64,000 bases of DNA from JAJYVT01 sp035534455. Lineage in GTDB: Bacteria > Actinomycetota > Acidimicrobiia > Acidimicrobiales > RAAP-2. Each line of letters opens with the position of its first letter. The stretch's first letter is position 1. The notes beneath the pieces were generated by a model that ran no database searches, was not told the DNA's origin, and saw only the letters and a list, made by a program, of their open reading frames with translations. Both the position numbers and the translations under genes were made by a program. Shown here in pieces: positions 28,637 through 36,992 of this stretch. Where the stretch lies: the NCBI GenBank assembly GCA_035534455.1, contig DATLRV010000055.1, positions 20,415 to 84,414 of the forward strand, in the 5' to 3' direction.

Positions 28637-29566
28637 TCACAAGAGGATCCCGACGGCGAGCAACGCCCCCACGCAGAGCTGGAGCTGACCGGTGCGTCCG
28701 AGGACGGGCAGCAGCCCCCGGCCCTCGGCGCCGTCGAGCACCGCACGCGCCGGCCGCACGGCGAGCCCGAGCGGCAACAGGGCGAGCAGGGCCCATGGGC
28801 GCGTCACCGCGACGCCGGCGACCCCCGCCGCCACCCCCGCGAGGGCGCCGACGTAGAGCCATCTGGCGCGCCCCGCGCCGACGCGTACGGCGAGGGTCCT
28901 CTTGCCCGACACCGCGTCGCCGGCGACGTCGCGCAGATTGTTGGCCTCCAACAGCGCGGTCGACAGCAGGCCGACCGGAATGCACGCCCACCACAGCCCG
29001 AACGAGACGGCCTGGACGTACGCCGTGCCGACCGTCGCCACGACGCCGAAGAACACGAAGACGAACGCCTCCCCGAGCCCGAGGTAGCCGTACGGACGCG
29101 GACCGCCCGTGTAGAGCCAGCCGGCCCCGACGCAGGCCGCCCCGACGGGCACGAGCCACCACGTGGTCGCCGCAGCCAGCACGAGGCCGGCGACGCCCGC
29201 GACGCCGAAGCAGGCCAGCGCTGCGCTCCGGACCGACGCTGGCGCCGCCGCACCCGAGGCGACGAGCCGCAGCGGCCCGATCCTGTCCCGGGTGTCGGTG
29301 CCGCGCACACCGTCGGAGTAGTCGTTCGCGTAGTTGGTGCCGACCTGGATCGCCATCGCCACGACGAGCGCCAGGGCGGCGCGCCACCAGATCACGACGC
29401 CCGGGCCCGCGACCGTTTGCCCACCGGCGTGCGCGCCGCTTCGCAGCCACCACCCGACGGCGGTCCCCACCGTCACGGGCACCGCCGCCGCGGCCAGCGT
29501 GCGGGGCCGTGCGCCGACCACCCACCGTGCCAGAGGCCCGGGGATCGCCGCCGGCACCGTGGTCAC
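28637..29566 (-). CDS. menA: 1,4-dihydroxy-2-naphthoate polyprenyltransferase
   Basis: UbiA-family membrane enzyme that attaches the prenyl tail in menaquinone synthesis. The 309-residue product has about eight hydrophobic segments and the two Asp-rich motifs: NYANDYSDGVRGTD near 80 and NNLRDVAGDAVSGKRTL near 200. The GTG at 29566 is the start nearest the conserved WVVGARPRTL. It follows menB after 29 bases that consist of GGTCACGG repeats. Confidence 0.95.
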   Translation of the reverse strand: MTTVPAAIPGPLARWVVGARPRTLAAAAVPVTVGTAVGWWLRSGAHAGGQTVAGPGVVIWWRAALALVVAMAIQVGTNYANDYSDGVRGTDTRDRIGPLRLVASGAAAPASVRSAALACFGVAGVAGLVLAAATTWWLVPVGAACVGAGWLYTGGPRPYGYLGLGEAFVFVFFGVVATVGTAYVQAVSFGLWWACIPVGLLSTALLEANNLRDVAGDAVSGKRTLAVRVGAGRARWLYVGALAGVAAGVAGVAVTRPWALLALLPLGLAVRPARAVLDGAEGRGLLPVLGRTGQLQLCVGALLAVGILL

Positions 29567-29601
29567 GGGGTGGTCACGGCGAGGTCACGGCGAGGTCACG
29601 G
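29561..29601. repeat. four GGTCACGG direct repeats with 11-bp period at the menB-menA junction
   Basis: GGTCACGG occurs at 29561, 29572, 29583 and 29594, exactly 11 bases apart, so the copies face the same side of the helix. They span the menB stop and the menA start. The geometry resembles an operator or protein-binding array. Slippage-derived repetition is the alternative. Confidence 0.8.
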
Positions 29602-30486
29602 GCGCCGCGGGAACTTGGAGAAGTCCGGCGCGCGCCGCTGCACGTACGCGTTCCGACCCTCCTGCCCCTCCTCGGTCATGTAGAAGAGCATGGTCGCGTC
29701 CCCGGCGAGTTGCTGGATGCCCGCCAGGCCGTCGTCCGCGGCGTTCATCCCGCCCTTCAGCATCCGCAGAGCGATGGGGCTCAGCATGAGGATCCGACGG
29801 CACCACGCGGCCGTCTCCGCCTCGAGGTCGTCGAGCGGCACGACCGCGTTGACCAACCCCCAGTCGAGCGCTTCGGCTGCGTCGTACTGGCGGCAGAGGA
29901 ACCAGATCTCCTTCGCACGCTTGAGCCCGACCGTCCGAGCCAGAAGGCCCGCGCCGTAGCCGCCGTCGAAGCTTCCGACCTTCGGTCCGGTCTGCCCGAA
30001 GCGCGCGTTGTCCGCGGCGATCGTGAGGTCGCACACGAGGTGGAGCACGTGGCCGCCGCCGATCGCGTACCCGGCCACGCTCGCGACGACCGGCTTGGGG
30101 AGCCTGCGGATCTGGACCTGGAGGTCGAGGACGTTGAGCCGGCCGATCCCCTGACGGCCGACCTCGTCGTCGCCGACGTAGCCGTCGTCGCCGCGGATCC
30201 GCTGGTCGCCGCCGGAGCAGAACGCGTCGGGTCCCTCGCCGCGCAGGACGACGACCCCCACGTCGGGGTCGTCACGCGCCCGTTCGAAGGCGTCGGCGAG
30301 CTCGAAGAGGGTCTGGGGCCGGAAGGCGTTGCGCACCTCGGGCCGGGTGATCGTGATCCTCGCGATCCCCTCGGCGATCTCGTAGCGGATGTCGCGCCAC
30401 TCGCCGGACGGCTCGAACGCCGGCAGCGCGAGGCTGCGCAGGTCGTCGAGAGGATCATGGGGCTTGCCGGAGATGACCGTGTCCAC
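29596..30486 (-). CDS. menB: 1,4-dihydroxy-2-naphthoyl-CoA synthase
   Basis: Crotonase-family ring closure enzyme. The product is about 296 residues, with FCSGGDQRIRG near 90, the oxyanion-hole region VAGYAIGGGHVLHLVCDLTIAADNA near 135, GQTGPKVGSFDGGYGAGLLAR near 160 and the C-terminal DFSKFPR typical of MenB. GTG at 30486 is preferred over GTG at 30492 because it is 8 bases from the TAGGTT box, as in other leaderless genes here. Confidence 0.96.
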   Translation of the reverse strand: MDTVISGKPHDPLDDLRSLALPAFEPSGEWRDIRYEIAEGIARITITRPEVRNAFRPQTLFELADAFERARDDPDVGVVVLRGEGPDAFCSGGDQRIRGDDGYVGDDEVGRQGIGRLNVLDLQVQIRRLPKPVVASVAGYAIGGGHVLHLVCDLTIAADNARFGQTGPKVGSFDGGYGAGLLARTVGLKRAKEIWFLCRQYDAAEALDWGLVNAVVPLDDLEAETAAWCRRILMLSPIALRMLKGGMNAADDGLAGIQQLAGDATMLFYMTEEGQEGRNAYVQRRAPDFSKFPRRP

Positions 30487-30493
30487 GGCCACC

Positions 30494-30500
30494 TAACCTA
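30494..30500. promoter_or_regulatory. overlapping divergent -10 boxes for menB and menE
   Basis: TAACCTA gives TAACCT on the plus strand (30494-30499), 8 bases before the menE GTG, and TAGGTT on the minus strand (30500-30495), 8 bases before the menB GTG at 30486. The two boxes share five base pairs, so RNA polymerase can serve only one direction at a time. Confidence 0.6.
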
Positions 30501-30507
30501 CCGGCCG

Positions 30508-31659
30508 GTGCCGGAGCTCGTCGCCATCGATCTCCCTGGTGGAAGGGGGTTCACGGACGCGTTGCGGGCCGTGTGGGACACCGGCGACGCCGCCGCGCCG
30601 CTCGATCCGCGCCTGCCCCCCGCTGCCCGGGCGCAGCTGCTGCAGGCGCTCGCTCCCACGAGGCTCGTCGGCTCGGACGGGACGGTGAGCGGTCTCCCGG
30701 GCGGCGTACCCGCCGAGGAGGGTGACGCGATCGTGGTTGCGACCAGCGGTTCGACGGGCGAGCCGCGCGGTGTCGTCCTCACGCACGCCGCGATCGCGGC
30801 GAGCGCTCGTTCCACCTCCGCCCGACTCGGCGTCGACCCGTCGCGGCACCGTTGGCTCGCCTGCCTCCCACTCGCCCACATCGGGGGACTGTCCGTGCTC
30901 ACGCGTGCGCTCGTCACGGGGACCCCGTGCACCGTGCTCCCCCGCTTCGACGCGGACACGGTCGCATCGATCGGCCGCCGCGGGGACGCGACGCACGTCT
31001 CGCTCGTCGCCACGGCCCTGGCCCGCATCGACCCTGCGTCCTTCGCCTGCATCCTCCTCGGCGGCGCCGCACCACCGGTCGAGCTCCCGAGCAACGTGGT
31101 CGCGACCTACGGGATGACCGAGACCGGCTCGGGCGTCGTCTACGACGGCGTGCCGCTCGACGGCGTCGAGGTGGCCATCGGGACCGGCCGGGACGCAGAG
31201 GGAGATGCGGGCGAGGTGCTGGTCCGTGGCCCGATGTTGCTGCGCGCCTACCGCGACGGCAGCGACCCGAGGGTGCGCGGCCCCGACGGCCGCGGCGGCT
31301 GGCTCCCGACCGGCGACGGCGGGCGGCTCGAGAACGGGCGGCTGCACGTCGACGGCAGGCTGGCCGAGGTGATCGTGAGCGGTGGAGAGAAGATCTGGCC
31401 CGTTCCCGTCGAGCGGGCCATCTCGACGCATCCGCTGGTGGCGGAGGTCGCGGTGTGGCGGCGACCGGACTCCGAGTGGGGCGAGCGGGTCGTCGCCTGG
31501 GTGGTCCCCGCCGACCCCTCGTTGCCACCGTCGCTCCCCGAGCTGTGCGACCTGGTGCGTCAGACGTTGCCGCGCTGGGCCGCCCCGAAAGAGCTCGTGC
31601 TCACCCAGCGGCTTCCCCGCACGCCGTCGGGCAAGGTGCGCCGGGGCGCCCTCACCTAG
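30508..31659 (+). CDS. menE: o-succinylbenzoate-CoA ligase
   Basis: Acyl-CoA synthetase (ANL family) that activates o-succinylbenzoate. The 383-residue product is short for the family but has the P-loop VVATSGSTGEPRGV near 72, ATYGMTETGSG near 203, the hinge GDGGRLENGRLHVDGRLAEVIVSGGEKI near 270 and the C-terminal catalytic Lys in RTPSGKVRRGAL. Context in the men cluster decides the substrate. The GTG at 30508 has leaderless geometry. Confidence 0.9.
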   Translation: MPELVAIDLPGGRGFTDALRAVWDTGDAAAPLDPRLPPAARAQLLQALAPTRLVGSDGTVSGLPGGVPAEEGDAIVVATSGSTGEPRGVVLTHAAIAASARSTSARLGVDPSRHRWLACLPLAHIGGLSVLTRALVTGTPCTVLPRFDADTVASIGRRGDATHVSLVATALARIDPASFACILLGGAAPPVELPSNVVATYGMTETGSGVVYDGVPLDGVEVAIGTGRDAEGDAGEVLVRGPMLLRAYRDGSDPRVRGPDGRGGWLPTGDGGRLENGRLHVDGRLAEVIVSGGEKIWPVPVERAISTHPLVAEVAVWRRPDSEWGERVVAWVVPADPSLPPSLPELCDLVRQTLPRWAAPKELVLTQRLPRTPSGKVRRGALT

Positions 31660-31679
31660 GTCGAACGAGATCTGGCGCG

Positions 31680-32447
31680 TCAGCCGACTCCGCCCGAGGG
31701 TCGGCTGGTGGCACCACCGTCGACGACCACGACGGCGCCGGTGATCCACGACGCAACGTCGCTCAGCAGGAAGAGTGCGGCGGTCGCGACGTCGTCGGGC
31801 TCGCCGATCCGCCCCATGGGGATGCGGGAAGCGACCGCCTCCTCGTGAGGCTCCCAGAGCGCGCGGGCGAAGGAGGTCCGCACGAGCCCCGGGGCGATCG
31901 CGTTCACCCGGACGCCCGGCGCGAGCTCGTAGGCCAGCTGCTTGGTCAGGTGGATGACGGCGGCCTTCGTCGCGTTGTACCACCCGATCCCGGGCTCGGG
32001 CCCGAGGCCCCCCACGGACGCGATGTTGAGGATCGATCCCCCCCGCTCGCGCAAGGACGTGGCGTACGCGGCCTGGCACCAGGCGAGCACGCCGAGGAGG
32101 TTCACCTCGAGCGTCTTCGACGCCCGCCCGCGGTCGATCTCGAGCAGCGGGCCGAGGTGGGGGTTCGTCGCGGCGTTGTTGACGAGGAGGTCGAGGGCGC
32201 CGAACCGCTCGACGGTCGCGTCGACGCACGCCGACGCCTGCTCGGGGTCCCCGGCGTGGGCGACATGCCAGGCCACCTCGCCGTCGAGACCCACCAACTC
32301 GAGCGCGGCGGCCTCGAGCGCGTCCGCCTTCCTCGACGAGAGCATCACCGACGCCCCGGCTTGCGCGCAGCGTCTGGCGATCGCCAGGCCGATGCCCCGG
32401 CTCGCACCGGTGACGAGCGCGACCTTTCCGTCGAGCCGTACGTCCAC
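31680..32447 (-). CDS. short-chain dehydrogenase/reductase
   Basis: A 255-residue classical SDR with the NAD(P)-binding TGASRGIG near residue 14, NNAATN near 90, catalytic Ser in NIASVGG near 138 and YNATK (Tyr and Lys) near 153, and PGLVRT. The substrate is unknown. It is convergent with menE and divergent from the YyaL-like gene. A TAGGGT box lies 8 bases before its GTG. Confidence 0.9.
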   Translation of the reverse strand: MDVRLDGKVALVTGASRGIGLAIARRCAQAGASVMLSSRKADALEAAALELVGLDGEVAWHVAHAGDPEQASACVDATVERFGALDLLVNNAATNPHLGPLLEIDRGRASKTLEVNLLGVLAWCQAAYATSLRERGGSILNIASVGGLGPEPGIGWYNATKAAVIHLTKQLAYELAPGVRVNAIAPGLVRTSFARALWEPHEEAVASRIPMGRIGEPDDVATAALFLLSDVASWITGAVVVVDGGATSRPSGGVG

Positions 32448-32455
32448 GGGCGCCA

Positions 32456-32461
32456 ACCCTA
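32456..32461 (-). promoter_or_regulatory. -10 box, leaderless promoter of the SDR gene
   Basis: TAGGGT on the minus strand lies exactly 8 bases before the GTG at 32447. Confidence 0.6.
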
Positions 32462-32479
32462 CAGAGGGGCGCGCGCCCC

Positions 32480-32485
32480 TACCAT
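32480..32485 (+). promoter_or_regulatory. -10 box, leaderless promoter of the YyaL-like gene
   Basis: TACCAT on the plus strand lies 7 bases before the GTG at 32493. The divergent SDR promoter is 18 bases away. Confidence 0.6.
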
Positions 32486-32492
32486 CGAGCGG

Positions 32493-34553
32493 GTGAACCG
32501 ACTGGCGGACGCCTCGAGTCCCTATCTCCGCCAGCACGCCGACAACCCCGTCGAATGGTACCCGTGGGGCCCCGAGGCGCTCGCGCGCGCCCGGGAAGAG
32601 GACAAGCCTCTCTTCGTGTCCATCGGCTACGCCGCGTGCCACTGGTGCCACGTGATGGCCCACGAGAGCTTCGAGGACCCCGACGTCGCCGCGCGGCTCT
32701 CCGACGGGTTCGTCTCGGTGAAGGTCGACCGCGAGGAACGGCCCGACGTCGACACCGTCTACATGACGGCGGTCCAGGCGATGACCGGTGCGGGTGGCTG
32801 GCCGATGTCGGTGTTCTGCACGCCCGATGGCCGCCCGTTCTTCGCGGGCACCTACTTCCCGCCGGCCGACCGGCACGGCCTGCCCTCGTTCCGCCGCGTC
32901 CTCGAGGCGGTGGCCACGGCCTGGTCGCAACGTCGTGACGAGGTCGAGGCGCAAGCTGCGGCGCTCGGCGACGCCGTCGAGCACGAGACGCGAGCCGTCG
33001 ATCGGCTCGCGCCGGTCGCCACCGACGACCTTCCCGACTGGACCGCACTCTCCGGGCGCGCGCTCGACGAGCTCGCCGGCCGGTTCGATCCCCGCTGGGG
33101 CGGCTTCGGCCCCGCCCCGAAGTTCCCGAGGCCCGCATTCGTCGACCTCTGCCTCCGCGCGGCGTTGACCGACCGGCCGGCGGCCGACGACGCCGCCGGC
33201 GCGGGTCCGCAGGCCGTCCCGTCGCCTTGGACCATGGCCACGACGACGCTCGACGCGATGGCCGCGGGTGGCATCTACGACCACCTCGCGGGCGGCTTCG
33301 CGCGCTACTCGACCGACGCGCGCTGGTTGGTCCCCCATTTCGAGAAGATGCTGACCGACCAGGCCCTCCTCGTGCGGGCGTACCTGCACGGCTGGCAGGT
33401 GACCGGATCCCCGACCTACCTCCAGGTCGTGCGCGAGACCGTCGAGTTCGTCCTTGCCGAGCTGTCGACCCCGGACGGCGGGTTCTGCGCCTCCCTCGAC
33501 GCCGACGCCGGCGGCGTCGAGGGTGGCCATGCCACCTGGACGCCGGCGGAGGTGCGCACGGCGCTCTCCGACCACGACGGCGACACGGCGGCCCTCGCCG
33601 CGACGCTCTGCGCATGGTGGGGGGTGACCGACGACGGGGACCTCGACGGCCGCTCCGTCCTGCACCGCCCGCCCGGCGCGGGGATCGAACGGCCGCCCGA
33701 GGTGGAGGCCGGGCGCGCCGCCATGCTCGTCGCCCGGCGCCGGCGTCCCCAGCCTGCTCGCGACGACAAGGTGCTCACCGAGTGGCACGCCCTGTTCACC
33801 GCGTCCCTCGCGGAAGCGGCATGGGCGTGCGACGAGAGGCGGTGGGCGCGTCGAGCGGTCGACGCCGGCACCCACCTGTTCTCGACGAACCGCCGTGCTG
33901 ACGGACGCTGGCTGCGCTCGGCGCAGAGCGGCGTCCCGGCGTTCGCCGGCGACTACGCGGCGGTCGTCACCGCGGCGACGTGGCTCGCCACGCTGACGGG
34001 CGACGCGCGCTGGATCGATCGTGGAGAAGAGACCGCCGGCGCCATGCTCGACCTCTTCTGGGATCCCGAGCACGGGGGGCTCTTCACCACCGGGCGAGAT
34101 GCGGAGCACCTCGTCGCGCGTCCCAAAGACGTCGTCGACTCCGCCCTGCCCTCCGCCAACGCGGCAGGGGCGGTCGCCCTGCTCCGGCTCGGCGCGCTGA
34201 GCGGCTCGTCCCGGTGGACGGACGCCGGCACGCGCATCTGCGAGCTCGCCGCCCCCCTGGCTATCGGCCAGCCGCTCGCGGTCGCCGACCTCCTCGCGGC
34301 CCTCGCGCTTGTCGACCACGGCGCCCAGGTCGTCGTCGCGGGGACGCGTCCGGACCTGCTCGGTCCGCTCCGGCGCCGGTGGCTCCCCGATGCGGTGGTG
34401 GCCTGGGGTGAGCCGGGACGCGGCCGGTTGTGGGAAGGCCGCGCGCGCGACACGGCCTACGTGTGCCACGGGTTCGTCTGCGAGCAGCCGACCCGCGATG
34501 TCCTCGCACTCGACGCGCAGCTTGACCACCTTCTGGCACGGGGGCGCCGATAG
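32493..34553 (+). CDS. YyaL-like thioredoxin-domain protein (DUF255/spermatogenesis-associated protein 20 family)
   Basis: A 686-residue protein with an N-terminal thioredoxin-like DUF255 domain (about 1-165: NRLADASSPYLRQHADNPV, then GYAACHWCHVMAHESFED with CHWC, and GGWPMSVFCTPDG) and a large alpha/alpha-barrel part resembling glycosidases (about 200-640). Length matches the family. The biochemical function is not established. It starts at a GTG 7 bases after TACCAT. Confidence 0.92.
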   Translation: MNRLADASSPYLRQHADNPVEWYPWGPEALARAREEDKPLFVSIGYAACHWCHVMAHESFEDPDVAARLSDGFVSVKVDREERPDVDTVYMTAVQAMTGAGGWPMSVFCTPDGRPFFAGTYFPPADRHGLPSFRRVLEAVATAWSQRRDEVEAQAAALGDAVEHETRAVDRLAPVATDDLPDWTALSGRALDELAGRFDPRWGGFGPAPKFPRPAFVDLCLRAALTDRPAADDAAGAGPQAVPSPWTMATTTLDAMAAGGIYDHLAGGFARYSTDARWLVPHFEKMLTDQALLVRAYLHGWQVTGSPTYLQVVRETVEFVLAELSTPDGGFCASLDADAGGVEGGHATWTPAEVRTALSDHDGDTAALAATLCAWWGVTDDGDLDGRSVLHRPPGAGIERPPEVEAGRAAMLVARRRRPQPARDDKVLTEWHALFTASLAEAAWACDERRWARRAVDAGTHLFSTNRRADGRWLRSAQSGVPAFAGDYAAVVTAATWLATLTGDARWIDRGEETAGAMLDLFWDPEHGGLFTTGRDAEHLVARPKDVVDSALPSANAAGAVALLRLGALSGSSRWTDAGTRICELAAPLAIGQPLAVADLLAALALVDHGAQVVVAGTRPDLLGPLRRRWLPDAVVAWGEPGRGRLWEGRARDTAYVCHGFVCEQPTRDVLALDAQLDHLLARGRR

Positions 34554-34566
34554 GCTCGTCGCAGCG

Positions 34567-34582
34567 CCGGGGACCTCCCCGG
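34567..34582. terminator. GC-rich hairpin between the YyaL-like gene and the next gene
   Basis: CCGGGG at 34567-34572 and CCCCGG at 34577-34582 form a perfect 6-bp stem with an ACCT loop, 14 bases after the YyaL stop. There is no T-tract, so it may be a weak terminator or simply structure ahead of the next ribosome binding site. Confidence 0.3.
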
Positions 34583-34604
34583 TGACGGGTGAGGAGGGGA
34601 TCTC

Positions 34605-35576
34605 GTGCTGGGCTCGAACCGCCAAGGACGGCATGCAGCGGTACACGCGCGTCGGGCGCGGACGGGCACCTCCGCGCAGGACACCGCAAGCGGTCCGGTC
34701 CTGGTCGCTGCAGCGGCGGACGCGCCGGAGCCGTACGCCGACGACGCCATCGCCCCACGTCGCCCCGCGGGCGGGCCGAGGACCGCCGCCGGGACGCCCC
34801 CACGCATGGAGGCGGCGCTCGACGAGGTGCCGGACCGGGCGGCGCCGTCCCGCGACGCGCGACCGACACGGGAAGCGGCCGCGACGCGACGGCCCCGGGC
34901 GCTCCTGCGCGGGGTCGTCCCGCGGGACCGGACGCTCACCGTCGGCGGGGCGAAGCTCCGAGTCCTCGTGCTCGGCTGCACGCCGGAGGACACGACCGTC
35001 GTCGACCTCGCCTCACGGTCGCTGCTGCGCCTTCGCATCCCGTGGCCACCCGGCCACGCGCCCGACCTGTCGGCGTTCGACGTCGTCGAAGCCGCGCTCG
35101 CCGACGATCCGGAGTGCGACGACCTGGCGCAGCCCGAGGCCGCGACCGTGGCGGCTCTCCCCCGCCGGGTCGGCAGGTTGCAGGGTCGGCGTACCCGGGC
35201 GATGCTCACCCGCCTGGCCGCCACCCACGACGGCCCGCTCCTCGGCTTCCACGGCCCCTCGGCGCCCTATTGGGACTTCCGCGGGTTGCGGCCGTCTGTG
35301 TCGTTGGTCCACCCGACGCGCGGCCCTCAGCTGCTCCGCCGTCGAGCCGACGGGTCCACCTGGGTGCGCTTCGGCTGGGAGCGCGACGACGTCTGGCTCC
35401 CGGTCGAGGACCTACGGGCCGTCCGCGCGCTCGACGCGTCCCGCGGGGAGCGTCTGACGGGAAAGCCACTCGCGACCGCACTCGGCTTCCCACCCCACTT
35501 CCTGCTCGTGGCGGTGAGCCGCCCGCGCGAGGGCCACTGCTACAAGATCTGTCAGGCGGTGCTGCCGAAGGGCTGA
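34605..35576 (+). CDS. hypothetical protein with long disordered N-terminus
   Basis: A 323-residue protein. Residues 1-105 are Ala/Arg/Pro/Asp-rich and probably disordered. The rest (from about LTVGGAKLRVLVLGC) looks folded, with WVRFGWERDDVWLPVEDL near 245 and a conserved-looking end FLLVAVSRPREGHCYKICQAVLPKG. I recognise no family. The GTG at 34605 follows GAGGAGGGG at 5 bases, so this gene uses a Shine-Dalgarno start, unlike most of its neighbours. Confidence 0.7.
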   Translation: MLGSNRQGRHAAVHARRARTGTSAQDTASGPVLVAAAADAPEPYADDAIAPRRPAGGPRTAAGTPPRMEAALDEVPDRAAPSRDARPTREAAATRRPRALLRGVVPRDRTLTVGGAKLRVLVLGCTPEDTTVVDLASRSLLRLRIPWPPGHAPDLSAFDVVEAALADDPECDDLAQPEAATVAALPRRVGRLQGRRTRAMLTRLAATHDGPLLGFHGPSAPYWDFRGLRPSVSLVHPTRGPQLLRRRADGSTWVRFGWERDDVWLPVEDLRAVRALDASRGERLTGKPLATALGFPPHFLLVAVSRPREGHCYKICQAVLPKG

Positions 35577-35580
35577 CGCC

Positions 35581-35612
35581 CGCCCCGACACCGCCCCGAC
35601 ACCGCCCCGACG
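35581..35612. repeat. three 11-bp tandem repeats between convergent genes
   Basis: CGCCCCGACAC is repeated about three times (35581, 35592, and 35603 with a changed end) and fills the whole 36-base gap between two convergent genes. A role is not apparent. Confidence 0.8.
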
Positions 35613-36284
35613 CTAGCGGGAGAACTTCCCCCCGGCGAGGTCTTCGGCCATCGCCCAGCCGAAAGCGACCAGGCGATCGCCGCGGACCGCGTCCAGACCC
35701 GAGAACAGCTCGGTGGCGCCCTCGGGGAGCTTCACCTTGGGATGGGTGAAGTCGAGGCCGCCGGTGGCGGCGGCGGCGTCCCCCTTGAGCACGAAGGTGC
35801 GGTCGTCGAGACGCGCCTCGACGCCGAACCGCTTCGCCAGGCGGCGCGCCCAGGCCCGCTCCTCGCCCGACGCCCGGTGGCCGGCGGTCGGGACCACGTC
35901 GGTGAGCCCCGCGAAGGCACGGAAGCCGTCGGGGCTCAACAGCCTCGTGCCCAGCAGGACGTCCTCGTCGGGAAACGCAAGGAGGGCCCGCCGGAACTGG
36001 TCGGCCATGATGGTCTTGAGCGCCGACTCGGCCCGGCTCGTTCGGTCGACCGAGGCCACCCCGACGAGCAGCGACGGGGTGCCACCGATCCGCTCGAGCG
36101 TGCAGAACGAGTAGCCACGGAGCTTCCGCCCGTCCCGGACGGTCGTCACGAGCACCCACTCCTCGCGCTCTTTGGACAGGAACCCGATGTCGAAACCGGA
36201 GGGCTCCACTCCGAGATCGGCCAGTTCCTCCAGCTCGGCGTCGCCGAGCGCAGTGCAATCCTTCGTTGTGACCACCATCGGCAT
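35613..36284 (-). CDS. conserved hypothetical protein
   Basis: A 223-residue soluble protein starting MPMVVTTKDCTALGDAELEELADL. Segments such as RGYSFCTLERIGGTPSLLVGVASVDR and QFRRALLAFPDEDVLLGTRL have the alternating pattern of an alpha/beta fold somewhat like acetyltransferases, but I see no diagnostic motif. ATG at 36284 is supported by a TAGAAT box 6 bases upstream. Confidence 0.75.
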   Translation of the reverse strand: MPMVVTTKDCTALGDAELEELADLGVEPSGFDIGFLSKEREEWVLVTTVRDGRKLRGYSFCTLERIGGTPSLLVGVASVDRTSRAESALKTIMADQFRRALLAFPDEDVLLGTRLLSPDGFRAFAGLTDVVPTAGHRASGEERAWARRLAKRFGVEARLDDRTFVLKGDAAAATGGLDFTHPKVKLPEGATELFSGLDAVRGDRLVAFGWAMAEDLAGGKFSR

Positions 36285-36290
36285 GGCGAG

Positions 36291-36296
36291 ATTCTA
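36291..36296 (-). promoter_or_regulatory. -10 box, leaderless promoter of the 223-residue gene
   Basis: TAGAAT on the minus strand, 6 bases before the ATG at 36284. It is a near-consensus hexamer. Confidence 0.6.
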
Positions 36297-36372
36297 CCGT
36301 CCGGGCGCAAGGGCCACATCCGTGACACCCCCGGGCGCGTGCCCCGGGGAGGCCGGACCCGCCCCGCTCCTG

Positions 36373-36945
36373 CTAGAGGTAGGTGCCCGGCCGCTCGGTC
36401 GTCGCGACCTCGTCACCGGGCCGCGGCAGCCCACGCGGCCGCATCTGGTCGAGCTGGGCCCGGGCCGCCATCTGCTGGGCGACGAGGGTGGCCTGGATCC
36501 CGTGGAAGAGCCCCTCCAGCCACCCGACGAGCTGGGCCTGGGCGACCCGGAGCTCGGCTTCAGAGGGAATCTCCTCGTCGAAGGGGAGCGCCATGCGGTC
36601 GAGCTCGGCCGAGAGGTCGGGCGAGAGGCCCGAGGAGAGCTCCCGGACGGACTGTTCGTAGATCTCCTTGAGCCGGGCACGGCCGGCCTCGTCCATCGGC
36701 GCATGGCGGACCTCGTCGAGGAGCTGCTTGACCATGGTGCCGATCCGCATCACCTTGCCCGGCTGCTCGACCGCCTCCCTGTGCACCTCGGGGTCCTCCG
36801 CGCCCGGCGCGCCCTCTGCGCCAGGCGCGCCCGGCGGACCGGCGGCGCCGGGACCGGCAGGGCGGCCCGGGCCGGGCAGCACCTCGTCGGGAGAGACGGC
36901 ACCCCCCGCCTGCGTCGACGTCGTCGGCCCCTGTGCTGTGCGCAT
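36373..36945 (-). CDS. bpa: bacterial proteasome activator (Bpa/PafE-like)
   Basis: A 190-residue protein matching the ATP-independent ring activator of the actinobacterial 20S proteasome. It has a disordered Gly/Pro-rich N-terminus (1-50), then a helical core (VMRIGTMVKQLLDEVRHAPMDEAGRARLKEIYEQSV..., and AQAQLVGWLEGLFHGIQATLVAQQMAARAQL). It ends in GTYL, the same kind of C-terminal Tyr-containing tail (GQYL in mycobacteria) that docks into the proteasome and opens its gate. This implies prcA/prcB elsewhere in the genome. ATG at 36945 is the likely start. Confidence 0.85.
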   Translation of the reverse strand: MRTAQGPTTSTQAGGAVSPDEVLPGPGRPAGPGAAGPPGAPGAEGAPGAEDPEVHREAVEQPGKVMRIGTMVKQLLDEVRHAPMDEAGRARLKEIYEQSVRELSSGLSPDLSAELDRMALPFDEEIPSEAELRVAQAQLVGWLEGLFHGIQATLVAQQMAARAQLDQMRPRGLPRPGDEVATTERPGTYL

Positions 36946-36992
36946 GCCAAGGATGATGCCAGAGGACGACGGCGTTGCGGCAACGCGGAGCG

